Positions 31,801 to 42,464 of a stretch of DNA of 64,000 bases are shown here, piece by piece. Both the position numbers and the translations under genes were made by a program. The notes beneath the pieces are model-generated. The model was not told where the DNA came from. It searched no databases and was given only the letters and a program-made list of their open reading frames with translations. How positions within the stretch are numbered: position 1 is the first letter of the stretch; the number at the start of each line of letters is the position of its first letter. Origin of the DNA: Bradymonas sp963697525 (GTDB lineage: Bacteria; Myxococcota_A; Bradymonadia; Bradymonadales; Bradymonadaceae); contig OY969087.1 in assembly GCA_963697525.1 (NCBI GenBank), positions 682,001 through 746,000 of the forward strand, written 5' to 3'.

Positions 31801-31890
31801 CAGCGCCGGCAGCGTCAGCCCACAGCTCTGGCAGACGACCTCGTCGGCGGGGTTGGTCGCATCGCAATTTGGGCAGACGTTGGTCGACAT
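28831..31890 (-). CDS. ABCG-type ABC transporter with N-terminal zinc ribbon and three FHA domains
   Basis: The product has about 1019 residues from ATG 31890, the first Met before the zinc ribbon. Order: zinc ribbon (CPNCDATNPADEVVCQSCG, residues 6-24); three FHA domains, each with the GR/GY...SxxH...NGT/NG signature (IPRPQVSGHHARI ... LNSTNGTSVNG; LDAPQISRRHCKL ... LGSANGTYVND; LDAPQVSRHHARI ... LGSANGTFVDG); an ATPase with Walker A GPSGAGKTTLLM, signature SGGQRKRVNLALELL and Walker B LLCLDEPTSG; and a C-terminal ABC-2-type membrane domain with about six helices. FHA domains bind phosphothreonine, so Ser/Thr kinases may control export. The substrate is unknown. Confidence 0.92.
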   Translation of the reverse strand: MSTNVCPNCDATNPADEVVCQSCGLTLPALAEQDKETTRPEARRSTLASTQMRRAISAQMLGMADSEAEVAEADVAEADGAAKTTQPTKAAQRRHQTEAMAAVEAGSDTTREFKFSTHAALAAQKMAEVAALPDGVPLLRIGYDDDNDLVIPRPQVSGHHARIGRHQGRYVIEDLNSTNGTSVNGQQIGRARLRPGDRVGLGSYQFVFDAKLAARLEADDGLQATQALQAVTVGPAQATPITIGREADCDIVLDAPQISRRHCKLTPTHSGWKIEDLGSANGTYVNDRFTRVDEAFATDDDVLFLGSYRFPVSRVREFIDTDRESVHAGQVGLPMDQPVVTIGRGPENDVVLDAPQVSRHHARIVRGDEGVFLEDLGSANGTFVDGKRVERVALEPGQTISFGSYAIRLDLARGTIQKSYRGDILLQAENLRVEVDAGEHKKRILDGVSFTVYPTEFVGLLGPSGAGKTTLLMALIGYLRPNYGRTLVNGDDLTTHYDRYRGAIGYVPQEDIIHHELTVFEALYYTAKLRLPPDTSDEEINQRIDKVLADLEIEDTRHVRIGSPERKGISGGQRKRVNLALELLTEPSLLCLDEPTSGLASEDASNVMRLLRKLADGGRTILLTIHQPSQHVYRMLDNALYLAAGEQVYYGPAYPDSVFYFNPEVKPNTPEAEEILADPGSCMRPLMQARRSGEPMETFAARYRQSRYHEEFVTERRKNRKGVRLTGSSERRPPRFSIRQWLTLSRRYLDIKLKDRVGTAILLVQAPIVAVLLDLVFVSQSGGVMNRLQFTPFALFLLVVAAVWFGCSNAAREIVAEQAIYRRERMVNLSILAYAASKFTVLGALCFLQCLMLLSITYFVLDFWGNPFFQLGILWLCSLAGLGMGLMLSALVRTNEAAIALVPILLIPQVILGGAIMPIDKMNPPTRAASEATITRWGFEGLLHAENLNDAYEIGADEMPKPPLPGVPAPPPPPNPLDRFIGADETWLAVDFGVLGGFTVVFFGGVCGFLKLREKWWAS

Positions 31891-32004
31891 CGCGTCGCAA
31901 GCCTCGGGCTCAGTCACTGCCTTCACAAATACCCGACGTGGCGGGCTGGCGACAAGCGCGCCCTGCGGGTCGGCACGCAGGCACAAAAAACACAAATGTT
32001 TACG

Positions 32005-32033
32005 TTGAGTAACAATTCAAATCATGATATAAA
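32005..32033 (+). promoter_or_regulatory. Sigma-70-type promoter of the ferredoxin-reductase-globin gene
   Basis: TTGAGT (32005-32010), a 17-bp spacer and TATAAA (32028-32033) lie in an AT-rich island between the divergent FHA-ABC and globin-fusion genes. The predicted start of transcription falls inside the palindrome at 32038-32052. Confidence 0.65.
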
Positions 32034-32037
32034 TAAA

Positions 32038-32052
32038 ACGCAAATTTTGCGT
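32038..32052. promoter_or_regulatory. Perfect 15-bp palindrome over the predicted transcription start (putative operator)
   Basis: ACGCAAA-T-TTTGCGT is perfectly symmetric and begins 5 bp after the -10 box. The position suits a repressor site. No family consensus is recognised with confidence. Confidence 0.55.
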
Positions 32053-32096
32053 ATATCACATCATCAATTCCCCCGGGCCGGGAAGGGAACGCAGTT

Positions 32097-33659
32097 ATGA
32101 CGACAGTGCAGTATGATGGGGGCATCTATGAGCTCCGTGAACACGAGTCGGTCCTGGACGCGCTGATGCGCGGCGGGGCGGACATCACCTTCTCTTGCCG
32201 CAAAGGGTCGTGCCAGACCTGCCTGTTACGCGCGGTCGAGGGGAACCCCGGAGCCAGCGCCCAGCGCGGCGTGCGCCCGGAGCTCGCCCAGACCGCCCAC
32301 TTCATGCCGTGTGTGTGTCATCCCGCCGAGGATATGGTCGTCGAGCGACCGGATTACTCGGCGATGTTCATGAACGCCATCCTCTCCGAGAAGACCGCCC
32401 TGTCGCCCACGGTCACCCGGCTGCGCATCGAGCCGGAGCGCAACCTGGGCTGGACGCCCGGCCAATATATCAACATCCGTCGGCCCGACGGGCTGGTCCG
32501 AAGCTACTCCATCGCCAGCATCGAGGAGGTCGATTACTTCCTGGAGGTGCACGTGCGCCGGGTCGACGACGGCGAGATGAGCCGGTGGATCCACGACGAG
32601 CTCGAGCCCGGGGCCTTCTTCGATCTGCAGGGCCCGCTTGGAAACTGCACCTACGACGCGGCCTTCGCCGAGCGCCCCCTGATCATGGTGGCCACGGGCA
32701 CGGGCATCGCCCCGCTGTACGGGGTGGTGCGCGACGCGCTTCGACGCGGCCACCAGGCGCCCATCTGGCTGTACCACGGCGAGCGCGACGCCCGGGAGTT
32801 GTACCTCGACGATGAACTCCAGGCGCTGGCCGACGCCCACGACAACTTCCACTACGTGCCCTGCGTCTCCGGCGACGAGGTGCCCGAGGGGATGTTCGCC
32901 GGGCGGGTGACCGACCGGGTCTTCAAGCTCGACCACCCCGACGCCGCCGGCCATGTGGTCTACCTATGCGGCAACCCCGAGATGGTCTACGACGCGCGCT
33001 ACCACGCGGTGGGAGCCGGCGTCGCCCGCGCCGACATCCTGGCCGACCCCTTCGAGTCCGACTACCCGTACATGCCCGACGACGACGCCAAGCTCGAGGC
33101 CGTCGCCCCCGACCCCGAGTTGTGGCAGGCGCTCGAGCAGGGCCCCGGGCTTCGCCAGATCTTGGAGGATTTCTACACCCGCGCCTACGCCGACCCGCGG
33201 CTGAGCCCGTTCTTCCACAACGTCACCAAGCGCCGGGCGATCTCCAAGCAGTACGCGTTTTTGGCGGAGGTCTTCTCCGGCGAGGACAACTACTTCGGGC
33301 TCAACCCGTTCAACGCCCACCACTGGATGATCATCTCCGACGACCTATTCGACTACCGCGAGGACATCTTCGAGGGGTGTGTGCGCCGCTACGGCCTCGC
33401 CGAGCACCTGGTGCGCCGATGGATGGCCTTCCAGGAGCTGTTCCGCCGCGAGATCGTCAAATCCGTGCAGCGCGGAATCTTCTACGACGGCGTCGAGCAC
33501 AAAAAGGAGGGCTACAGCGTCGAGACCATCATCGTGGCCACCCTATGCGACGGCTGCGGCGGCGAGGTCCCCGTGGGCGCCACCGCCCGCATGCACAAGC
33601 GCACCGGCGAGCTGTTCTGCGAGAATTGCGGCGCGCGGCGCGTGGTCACGCCGACCTAA
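32097..33659 (+). CDS. Fusion: [2Fe-2S] ferredoxin - FAD/NAD reductase - truncated-globin-like - zinc ribbon
   Basis: The product has 520 residues. Residues 1-90 form a plant-type [2Fe-2S] ferredoxin with Cys34-x4-Cys39-x2-Cys42 and a CVC pair at 72/74. Residues ~95-195 form the FAD domain (RSYSIAS), and ~195-310 the NAD(P)H domain (MVATGTGIAPLYG; YLCGNPEMV). Residues ~345-465 resemble a truncated globin (ILEDFYTRAYADPRLSPFF ... HHWMIISDDLFDYREDIF), with a candidate proximal His. The end carries a CDGCGG ... CENCG zinc ribbon. This suggests NAD(P)H-driven electron transfer to a haem, as in flavohaemoglobin (NO or O2 chemistry), but with the globin at the C-terminal side and an added ferredoxin. 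ATG 32097 follows GGGAAGGG. It is a single gene between convergent and divergent neighbours. Confidence 0.85.
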   Translation: MTTVQYDGGIYELREHESVLDALMRGGADITFSCRKGSCQTCLLRAVEGNPGASAQRGVRPELAQTAHFMPCVCHPAEDMVVERPDYSAMFMNAILSEKTALSPTVTRLRIEPERNLGWTPGQYINIRRPDGLVRSYSIASIEEVDYFLEVHVRRVDDGEMSRWIHDELEPGAFFDLQGPLGNCTYDAAFAERPLIMVATGTGIAPLYGVVRDALRRGHQAPIWLYHGERDARELYLDDELQALADAHDNFHYVPCVSGDEVPEGMFAGRVTDRVFKLDHPDAAGHVVYLCGNPEMVYDARYHAVGAGVARADILADPFESDYPYMPDDDAKLEAVAPDPELWQALEQGPGLRQILEDFYTRAYADPRLSPFFHNVTKRRAISKQYAFLAEVFSGEDNYFGLNPFNAHHWMIISDDLFDYREDIFEGCVRRYGLAEHLVRRWMAFQELFRREIVKSVQRGIFYDGVEHKKEGYSVETIIVATLCDGCGGEVPVGATARMHKRTGELFCENCGARRVVTPT

Positions 33660-33661
33660 AG

Positions 33662-33814
33662 CACTCCTAGTTCGGAAACCGGATAAATTGGCAAAGTCAG
33701 ACCAGATGGATGTTGATTTGGCCGATTGACAGGTAGCAGCGCTACATGGATTGAGGACAAATCGACAGACGCTGGTCTGGCGAAGCCAAGACTCCGGGTT
33801 TCGGAGTAGGAGTG
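33662..33814. repeat. 153-bp imperfect fold-back filling a convergent gap
   Basis: The two halves are approximate complements: CACTCCTAG ... AGACCAG ... TTGATTTGG on the left against AGGAGTG, CTGGTCT and CAAATCGA on the right, pivoting near GTAGCAGC/GCTAC (~33735). It occupies almost the entire space between the stop at 33659 and the stop at 33817, so it may terminate both genes. Confidence 0.7.
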
Positions 33815-33816
33815 GT

Positions 33817-36360
33817 TTAGGCGGGTTCGACAGCCTCGGGCGTCGCGACCGTGCCGACCACGCGACGCACCTGCCGGCGCACCTCGTCGAGCAGTGCGTC
33901 CTGGTCGCGCCCGCCTTTGGCGACGATCTCGGAGGCGCCGGCGTGGAGCACGGCGCGGTCTTCCTCGGTGAGCTCTTTGGCGGTGACCACGACGACGGGC
34001 ACGTCGCGGTAGGCGTCGTCCTGGCGCAGCCGGTGCATGAATTCGAAGCCGTCCATCTCGGGCATCATCAGGTCCAACAACACCAGCACGGGGTCGCACT
34101 GGGCGAGTTTGTCCAGGCCGACGCGCCCGTTTTCGGCTTCGACCACCGACCAGCCCTCTCCGGCGAGCACGCGCCCGATCAAATGGCGGGTGGGCTCGTC
34201 GTCCTCGACGACCAGAATGTCGCCGTGCGGCTGGGGGCCGGCGTCGCCGCGGTAGGCGGCCAAAATCTCGAGCAGTTGGCCGCGGTCGACGGGCTTGACC
34301 AGGAAGTGGTCGGCGCCCAGCGCGTAACCGCGGCTGCTCTCGGCGACCATCGTGAGCATGACCACCGGGATGGTGGCCAGCGCGGCGTCTTCCTTGAGCC
34401 GGGCGAGCAGCGTCCAGCCGTCCATCGCCGGCATCATCACGTCCAGGGTGATGGCGGTGGGGCGAAGCTGGGTGGCCAGCAGCAGCCCCTCCGAGCCGCT
34501 GGCGGCGGTGGCCACCTGGAACCCCTCGCGCTCGAGCATGCGGCGCAACAAGTCGCGCATGGTGGGATCGTCGTCGATCACCAGCACGGTGTCGCGCTCG
34601 GGGTTTAGCGACGCGGCGGCCGCGCCGCGCGTGCGTTCGGCCGCGCCGCCCGTGTCGTCGACGTCACCGGCCTCGGAGGCGGCCGGTTGCAGCTCGGGGC
34701 CCAACCGCGCGGCCAGGCGCACCGTAAACGTGCTGCCCTCGCCGGCGGTGGACTCCACCGAGATTTCCCCGCCGAGCATGACGCAGAAGTGGCTGGTGAT
34801 CGTCAACCCCAGTCCGGTGCCGCCGAATTCGCGGGTGGTCGACGAATCGGCCTGCACGAACGCCTCGAAGATCTTGTCGAGCTGCTCGGGGCTCATGCCC
34901 ACGCCGGTGTCTTCGACGTCGAAGACGACCTCGTCGGCCGCCCGGTCGAGCCGGGCGCGCAGCGCCACGGTGCCGCCACGGGTGAACTTGCAGGCGTTGC
35001 TCAGCAGGTTGAACAAGATCTGGCGCACCTTGGTCATATCCGAGCGCATCGTGACCAGCCCGTCGTCGACGTCGACCTGCAGGGTGTTGTCGTTTTTCTC
35101 GGCGACCGGACGCAGCGTGGCGGCGATGTCGTCGAGCAGCGCGGGCACCTCGAAACTCTCCACGTGGGTGGTCATCCGGCCGGCCTCGATCTTGGACAGG
35201 TCCAGAATATCGTTGATGATCGCCAACAGGTGCTTGCCGGCCGTGCGGATGCGCGTCAGGTCGGGCAGAAATTCGCTGACGACATCGGCGTCGGCCTCCA
35301 TGAACTCGATCTCCTCGATGATCATCTCGGAGTAGCCGATGACGGCGTTCAGGGGAGTGCGCAATTCGTGGCTCATATTGGCCAAAAAGGCGCTCTTGGC
35401 CCGGCTGGCCTCGACAGCCTCGTCGCGGGCGCGGCGGAGCTCGTCCTGGGCGAGCTTTCGCTCGGTGATGTCGCGCAGCACCAGCACCACGCCGGCGTTG
35501 TCGGCGGCGCTCAGCGAGCCGAAGGCGACCTCGGTGGGGAAGGTTTCGCCATCGCCGCGATGGCCTTCGTATTCGCGGGCGTCGCCGAAGACGGCGTCGG
35601 AGGCGTCCATCTGGGCGGCGTCCAACCCGGCGACCAGCTCGCGAATGTCGCGCCCGCGCAACTGCGCGGCCTGCTGGCCGAAGATGCGCGCGGCCGCCGG
35701 GTTGGCGCTGCCCACCCGCCCGTCGATGTCGACCGTCAGGATGCCGTCCGGCGCCGTCTCCAGCACCGCCCGGGTCTCGGCCTCCTTGCGGCGAACCTCG
35801 CCGATGAGCCAATTCTGCAGGCCGTCCTTGAGCAGAAACGCCACCATCACCGACGAGCCCAGCCCGATGACCTCGAGAATGCGCAGCAGGTGCATGAAGT
35901 GCGCCGAGAGTTGCGACGCGAACGGATAGCCCATCACGTCGGCGGCGCCGATGCCGATCCAACTGGCCAGCACCACCACCAACCAGCCCAGCGCCGGACG
36001 GGTCCCCTGAAACAGCATTGCAAAGATGGGCACCAGCACCAGCCAGCTCAGCGGCGGGGCGTTGAGGCCGCCCAGGATAAACGACAGCCACATCAACAGT
36101 CCGTACAGCGGCACCAAGATCAAGTAGCCCGAGGCCGCCAGATTGGCCGTGGCGCGCAGCGCGAACGGAAAGCTGGCGACGACCACCGTGCAGGCCACCA
36201 CGCCCAGCGCGCCGTCGGCCGAGCCGCCCATCCAATACAGCACGCTGGTCGTCGGCCCCCAGATGAGCAAGAAGAAGACCGTCAGCAGCGCGATGCGGGC
36301 ACGCTTGCGCTCGATGCCGGACAACTCGTCCGCCAAGAAAAACTCGATCAGCTTGGTCAT
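33817..36360 (-). CDS. Membrane hybrid sensor histidine kinase with two receiver domains
   Basis: The product has about 847 residues from ATG 36360; the frame extends upstream to 36555, but that part lies in the promoter region of the divergent gene. About six membrane helices (residues ~20-200) precede a PAS domain, HisKA with phospho-accepting His in NMSHELRTPLNAVIGY, HATPase (DTGVGMSPEQLDKIFEAF, FGGTGLGLTI), and two C-terminal receiver domains with intact Asp pockets (VIDDDPT ... ITLDVMMPAMDG; VVEDDEPT ... VLLDLMMPEMDG). It probably feeds a phosphorelay; an HPt protein is encoded 2.4 kb away. It is divergent from the Gfo/Idh gene. Confidence 0.92.
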   Translation of the reverse strand: MTKLIEFFLADELSGIERKRARIALLTVFFLLIWGPTTSVLYWMGGSADGALGVVACTVVVASFPFALRATANLAASGYLILVPLYGLLMWLSFILGGLNAPPLSWLVLVPIFAMLFQGTRPALGWLVVVLASWIGIGAADVMGYPFASQLSAHFMHLLRILEVIGLGSSVMVAFLLKDGLQNWLIGEVRRKEAETRAVLETAPDGILTVDIDGRVGSANPAAARIFGQQAAQLRGRDIRELVAGLDAAQMDASDAVFGDAREYEGHRGDGETFPTEVAFGSLSAADNAGVVLVLRDITERKLAQDELRRARDEAVEASRAKSAFLANMSHELRTPLNAVIGYSEMIIEEIEFMEADADVVSEFLPDLTRIRTAGKHLLAIINDILDLSKIEAGRMTTHVESFEVPALLDDIAATLRPVAEKNDNTLQVDVDDGLVTMRSDMTKVRQILFNLLSNACKFTRGGTVALRARLDRAADEVVFDVEDTGVGMSPEQLDKIFEAFVQADSSTTREFGGTGLGLTITSHFCVMLGGEISVESTAGEGSTFTVRLAARLGPELQPAASEAGDVDDTGGAAERTRGAAAASLNPERDTVLVIDDDPTMRDLLRRMLEREGFQVATAASGSEGLLLATQLRPTAITLDVMMPAMDGWTLLARLKEDAALATIPVVMLTMVAESSRGYALGADHFLVKPVDRGQLLEILAAYRGDAGPQPHGDILVVEDDEPTRHLIGRVLAGEGWSVVEAENGRVGLDKLAQCDPVLVLLDLMMPEMDGFEFMHRLRQDDAYRDVPVVVVTAKELTEEDRAVLHAGASEIVAKGGRDQDALLDEVRRQVRRVVGTVATPEAVEPA

Positions 36361-36534
36361 GATCCACCCCGTTGGGCGGCCCCAACCCTGGGCTCCTCCC
36401 CATGAACTACCGGACAGGAGGGTGAGGCATACAGCGGACGTCAGTGCGATGCGACACGCGTGGGTATAGGCAGATATTAAAATATCGTCAAGATGATCGC
36501 CCAACATCCCCCGCACGGACGGCACTGCCGATCT

Positions 36535-36564
36535 TTGACAATCTGCAGCCCCCAAAGCTATAAG
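36535..36564 (+). promoter_or_regulatory. Strong sigma-70-type promoter of the Gfo/Idh gene
   Basis: A consensus TTGACA (36535-36540), an 18-bp spacer and TATAAG (36559-36564) lie 38 bp upstream of ATG 36603. Confidence 0.8.
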
Positions 36565-36602
36565 ATGGTAACGTCACTACCGTCCCGCTCTTGGAGCAGT
36601 GC

Positions 36603-37676
36603 ATGGCACAGTTGAAAGTCGGTATCGTGGGTGCAGGGAGCATCGCAGAACTGCACGCCAAGGGATATGAGAACGATCCGCGCGCCGAGATCTACGCCGT
36701 CTGTGACCGCGACGAAGACCGCGCCATCAGCAAGTCGCTGGCCTGGGGCGCCAAGGCCTACTACACCGACTACGCCGAGATGCTCCAAAACGAGCAGATC
36801 GACGCCATCGAGATCCTCACGCCCCACCACCTGCACGCCTCGCAGGCCGTCGACGCGCTGCACGCCGGCAAGCACGTGTGCGTGGAGCGCCCCATCGGGC
36901 TGACCCACGAGGAGGCCACCCAGGTGGTGCGCGCGGCCAAAGAGTCGGGACGCATCCTGCAGGTCTACGAGCCCTGCCTGTTCTACAAGCCCCTTCTGGA
37001 CGCGCGTAACCTCATCGACGCCGGCGAGATCGGCCGGCCCACCAACATCCGGGTGTCGGCCAACATCGGCCGGGCGACCAGCGGGATCTGGGACTTCCAA
37101 AACGCCAGCGCGGACATGTGGCGCTTCGACCCGCAGTTGTCCGGCGGCTCGCCGATGCTCTTCGACGTGGGCTACCAGACCTTTTGCATCTCGCTGTTTT
37201 TGATCGGCACGGTCGATAAAGTGGAGGTGTGGCGAGGCGAGACGGAGGTCTCCGACCACCTCGAGTTGGACGCGCCCACGGTGGCGATGTGGAAGCATTT
37301 CCAGCAGGACTGCTACGGCACGCTGCACCTGAACTATGCGCCCGAGCGCAAGCTGCGCACCGACTACCACCCGCTGGAGCTCAATATCACCGTCGGCGGC
37401 ACCCGCGGCGACGTGCATATCATCCGCAGCAGCGATCCCACGCAGTTGGAGTCGCCGGTCGAGCTTCGCCGCGACAGCCGCAAGGTGTTCTACGGCCAGA
37501 AGTCCACGGCCTTCGAGGACAGCTTCGTGCGCGCCACGCGCAACTTCGTGGGGGCGTGCCTGGGCGAAGACGACCCGCTTCTGGGCGGCGAAGAGGCCCA
37601 GCAGCTTCTGATGCTCACCCGGGCGTACCACGAGGCGTCGCGTCGGGGCCGAGCCGTCAACCTGCAGCACGGCTGA
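36603..37676 (+). CDS. Gfo/Idh/MocA-family oxidoreductase
   Basis: The product has about 357 residues from ATG 36603; an in-frame TTG at 36591 is a poorer start. The N-terminal Rossmann fold has KVGIVGAGSIAELHAKGY and VCDRDEDRA, and the family motif HHLHASQAVDALHAGKHVCVERPIG corresponds to the usual EKP loop with Lys replaced by Arg (ERP). The C-terminal domain contains GGSPMLFDVGYQ, like the GGGxxxDxGxH signature with the His changed to Gln. These enzymes oxidise or reduce sugars and related alcohols with NAD(P). The altered EKP lysine and missing His raise doubt about classic dehydrogenase chemistry. A DAG-kinase-like gene follows after 28 bp. Confidence 0.88.
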   Translation: MAQLKVGIVGAGSIAELHAKGYENDPRAEIYAVCDRDEDRAISKSLAWGAKAYYTDYAEMLQNEQIDAIEILTPHHLHASQAVDALHAGKHVCVERPIGLTHEEATQVVRAAKESGRILQVYEPCLFYKPLLDARNLIDAGEIGRPTNIRVSANIGRATSGIWDFQNASADMWRFDPQLSGGSPMLFDVGYQTFCISLFLIGTVDKVEVWRGETEVSDHLELDAPTVAMWKHFQQDCYGTLHLNYAPERKLRTDYHPLELNITVGGTRGDVHIIRSSDPTQLESPVELRRDSRKVFYGQKSTAFEDSFVRATRNFVGACLGEDDPLLGGEEAQQLLMLTRAYHEASRRGRAVNLQHG

Positions 37677-37704
37677 CCCGCGTCGAACCACCAACCGAGA
37701 ACAA

Positions 37705-38751
37705 ATGAAGCCATCATCGACCGCCTCCAACCGCGTGCGCGTCCTCCGAACGCCGGGACGCTACGCCGTGCTGTTGAACGCGCGCGCCAAGGGTTGGACA
37801 GGCAAGCTGCACCACGACATCCAGCGCTTCGTGTCGTCGCAGGACCTGTTCTTGACCGACGACTTCCGCCAGGCCGAGCGCACCGTCGACAAGCTGTTGT
37901 CGGCCAACTACGACGCCATCTTCACCGGCGGGGGTGACGGCACCATCTGCTATTTGATCTCGGCCATCGAGCAGCGCATCCGCGACGGCCGGGTCGCCCG
38001 CGAAGACGCCCCGCCGGTGGGGGTGCTGCGCATGGGCACCGGAAATGCCATCGCCACCTTCGTGGGCGCCGGGCCGGTGACCGACGACCTGCGCGCGCTT
38101 CGCGCCGGCGCGCCGCTGATCGTCCACGAGGTGGACATGCTGCGCGGCCCCGAGGGGCTGTATCCCTTCGCCGGGGTGGGCTGGGACGCCGAGGTCCTCA
38201 ACGACTATGAGTGGTTCAAAGACCTGGTGCGCGACACCGCCGTGGAGAATTATGCCACCGGCTTGGGCGGCTACTGGGCGTCGTTGATGATGCGCACCAT
38301 CCCCAAGGCGATGCGCCAGGAGCCGGTCCACGTCATCGTGACCAACACCGCCGACAAGGCCATCCGCCTCGACCAGGCGGGCAACGTCATCAAGGAATAC
38401 GCCGACGGCGAGGTGCTCTTCGAAGGCGACATCCACGTCTGCGCCGCGGCGACCATTCCGTATTGGGGCTTCAAGCTGCGCATTTTCCCTCAGGCCACCC
38501 GCCAGCCCGGCTTCGCCCAACTGCGCTGCTTCAACGGCTCGGTGCCCTGGGTGCTCAGCCACCTGCCGCGCTTCTGGAAGGGCGAGTTTCGCGCCCAGGA
38601 CATCGAGGATTTCCTCATCCAGAAGGTGCGCCTGGACGTACGCGGCCGCTCCATGCCCTACCAGGTCGCCGGCGACGGCGCCGGCTACGAGCGCAGCATC
38701 GAATGGGCGGTCAACGCCCACCCCGTGCGCCTGGCCGTTCCGATGAAGTGA
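37705..38751 (+). CDS. Diacylglycerol kinase-family lipid kinase
   Basis: The product has 348 residues. The DAGK catalytic domain has YAVLLNARAKGWTG, the nucleotide-binding motif FTGGGDGTICYL (residues ~72-83) and GVLRMGTGNAIATFVG. The C-terminal part (AGVGWDAEVLNDYEWFKD ... PYQVAGDGAG) matches the NAD-kinase-like second domain with a GDG-type motif near the end. These enzymes phosphorylate diacylglycerol or related lipids using ATP at the membrane surface. It lies 28 bp after the Gfo/Idh gene and probably shares its promoter. The exact lipid substrate cannot be read from the sequence. Confidence 0.85.
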   Translation: MKPSSTASNRVRVLRTPGRYAVLLNARAKGWTGKLHHDIQRFVSSQDLFLTDDFRQAERTVDKLLSANYDAIFTGGGDGTICYLISAIEQRIRDGRVAREDAPPVGVLRMGTGNAIATFVGAGPVTDDLRALRAGAPLIVHEVDMLRGPEGLYPFAGVGWDAEVLNDYEWFKDLVRDTAVENYATGLGGYWASLMMRTIPKAMRQEPVHVIVTNTADKAIRLDQAGNVIKEYADGEVLFEGDIHVCAAATIPYWGFKLRIFPQATRQPGFAQLRCFNGSVPWVLSHLPRFWKGEFRAQDIEDFLIQKVRLDVRGRSMPYQVAGDGAGYERSIEWAVNAHPVRLAVPMK

Positions 38752-38767
38752 TAGCGATCACTCAAGA

Positions 38768-39120
38768 TCAGTGTGACTTGAGCTCGGGGACCATGCGATC
38801 CATCTCGTCTTGCAGCTCGCGCAGCGCCTCGTCGGCCCCGTCGAGCTGCTGGAGCCGGCCCATCTCGGAGAGGCGGTCGGCGGCGTCGACCACCGGGCGC
38901 GCCCCGAAGATCGCCGCCGAGCCTTTCAGGGTATGGGCCGCGCGGCGCAAGGTGGTGTGATCGGCGCGCGCCACCCCCTGCTCGATCTCGTCCATCATCT
39001 GCGGCCACTGCTCTAAGAAGATGTCGACGAGCTCGTCGAGGGTCTCCTGGCTCCCCGCCACGCGCTCGAGCGCCTCATCCCAGTCAACGATGGCTTCGTC
39101 ATGCGGATGCGTCGACGTCC

Positions 39121-39124
<4 letters not shown>
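38768..39124 (-). CDS. HPt phosphotransfer protein
   Basis: The product has 118 residues. The single Hpt domain has the phospho-accepting His64 in RRAAHTLKGSAAIFGA. HPt proteins shuttle phosphate from the receiver of a hybrid kinase to a separate receiver. Its ATG overlaps the stop codon of the hybrid kinase gene upstream (4-bp ATGA type), so the two are translationally coupled and very likely partners. Confidence 0.92.
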
Positions 39125-42390
<3,266 letters not shown>

Positions 42391-42464
42391 ACCTCCTTTA
42401 CGGCGCCGCCGCGCTCACTCGATCGTCCCGGCCACCCCGGGAGCGACATCACCTCGATGCGGGG

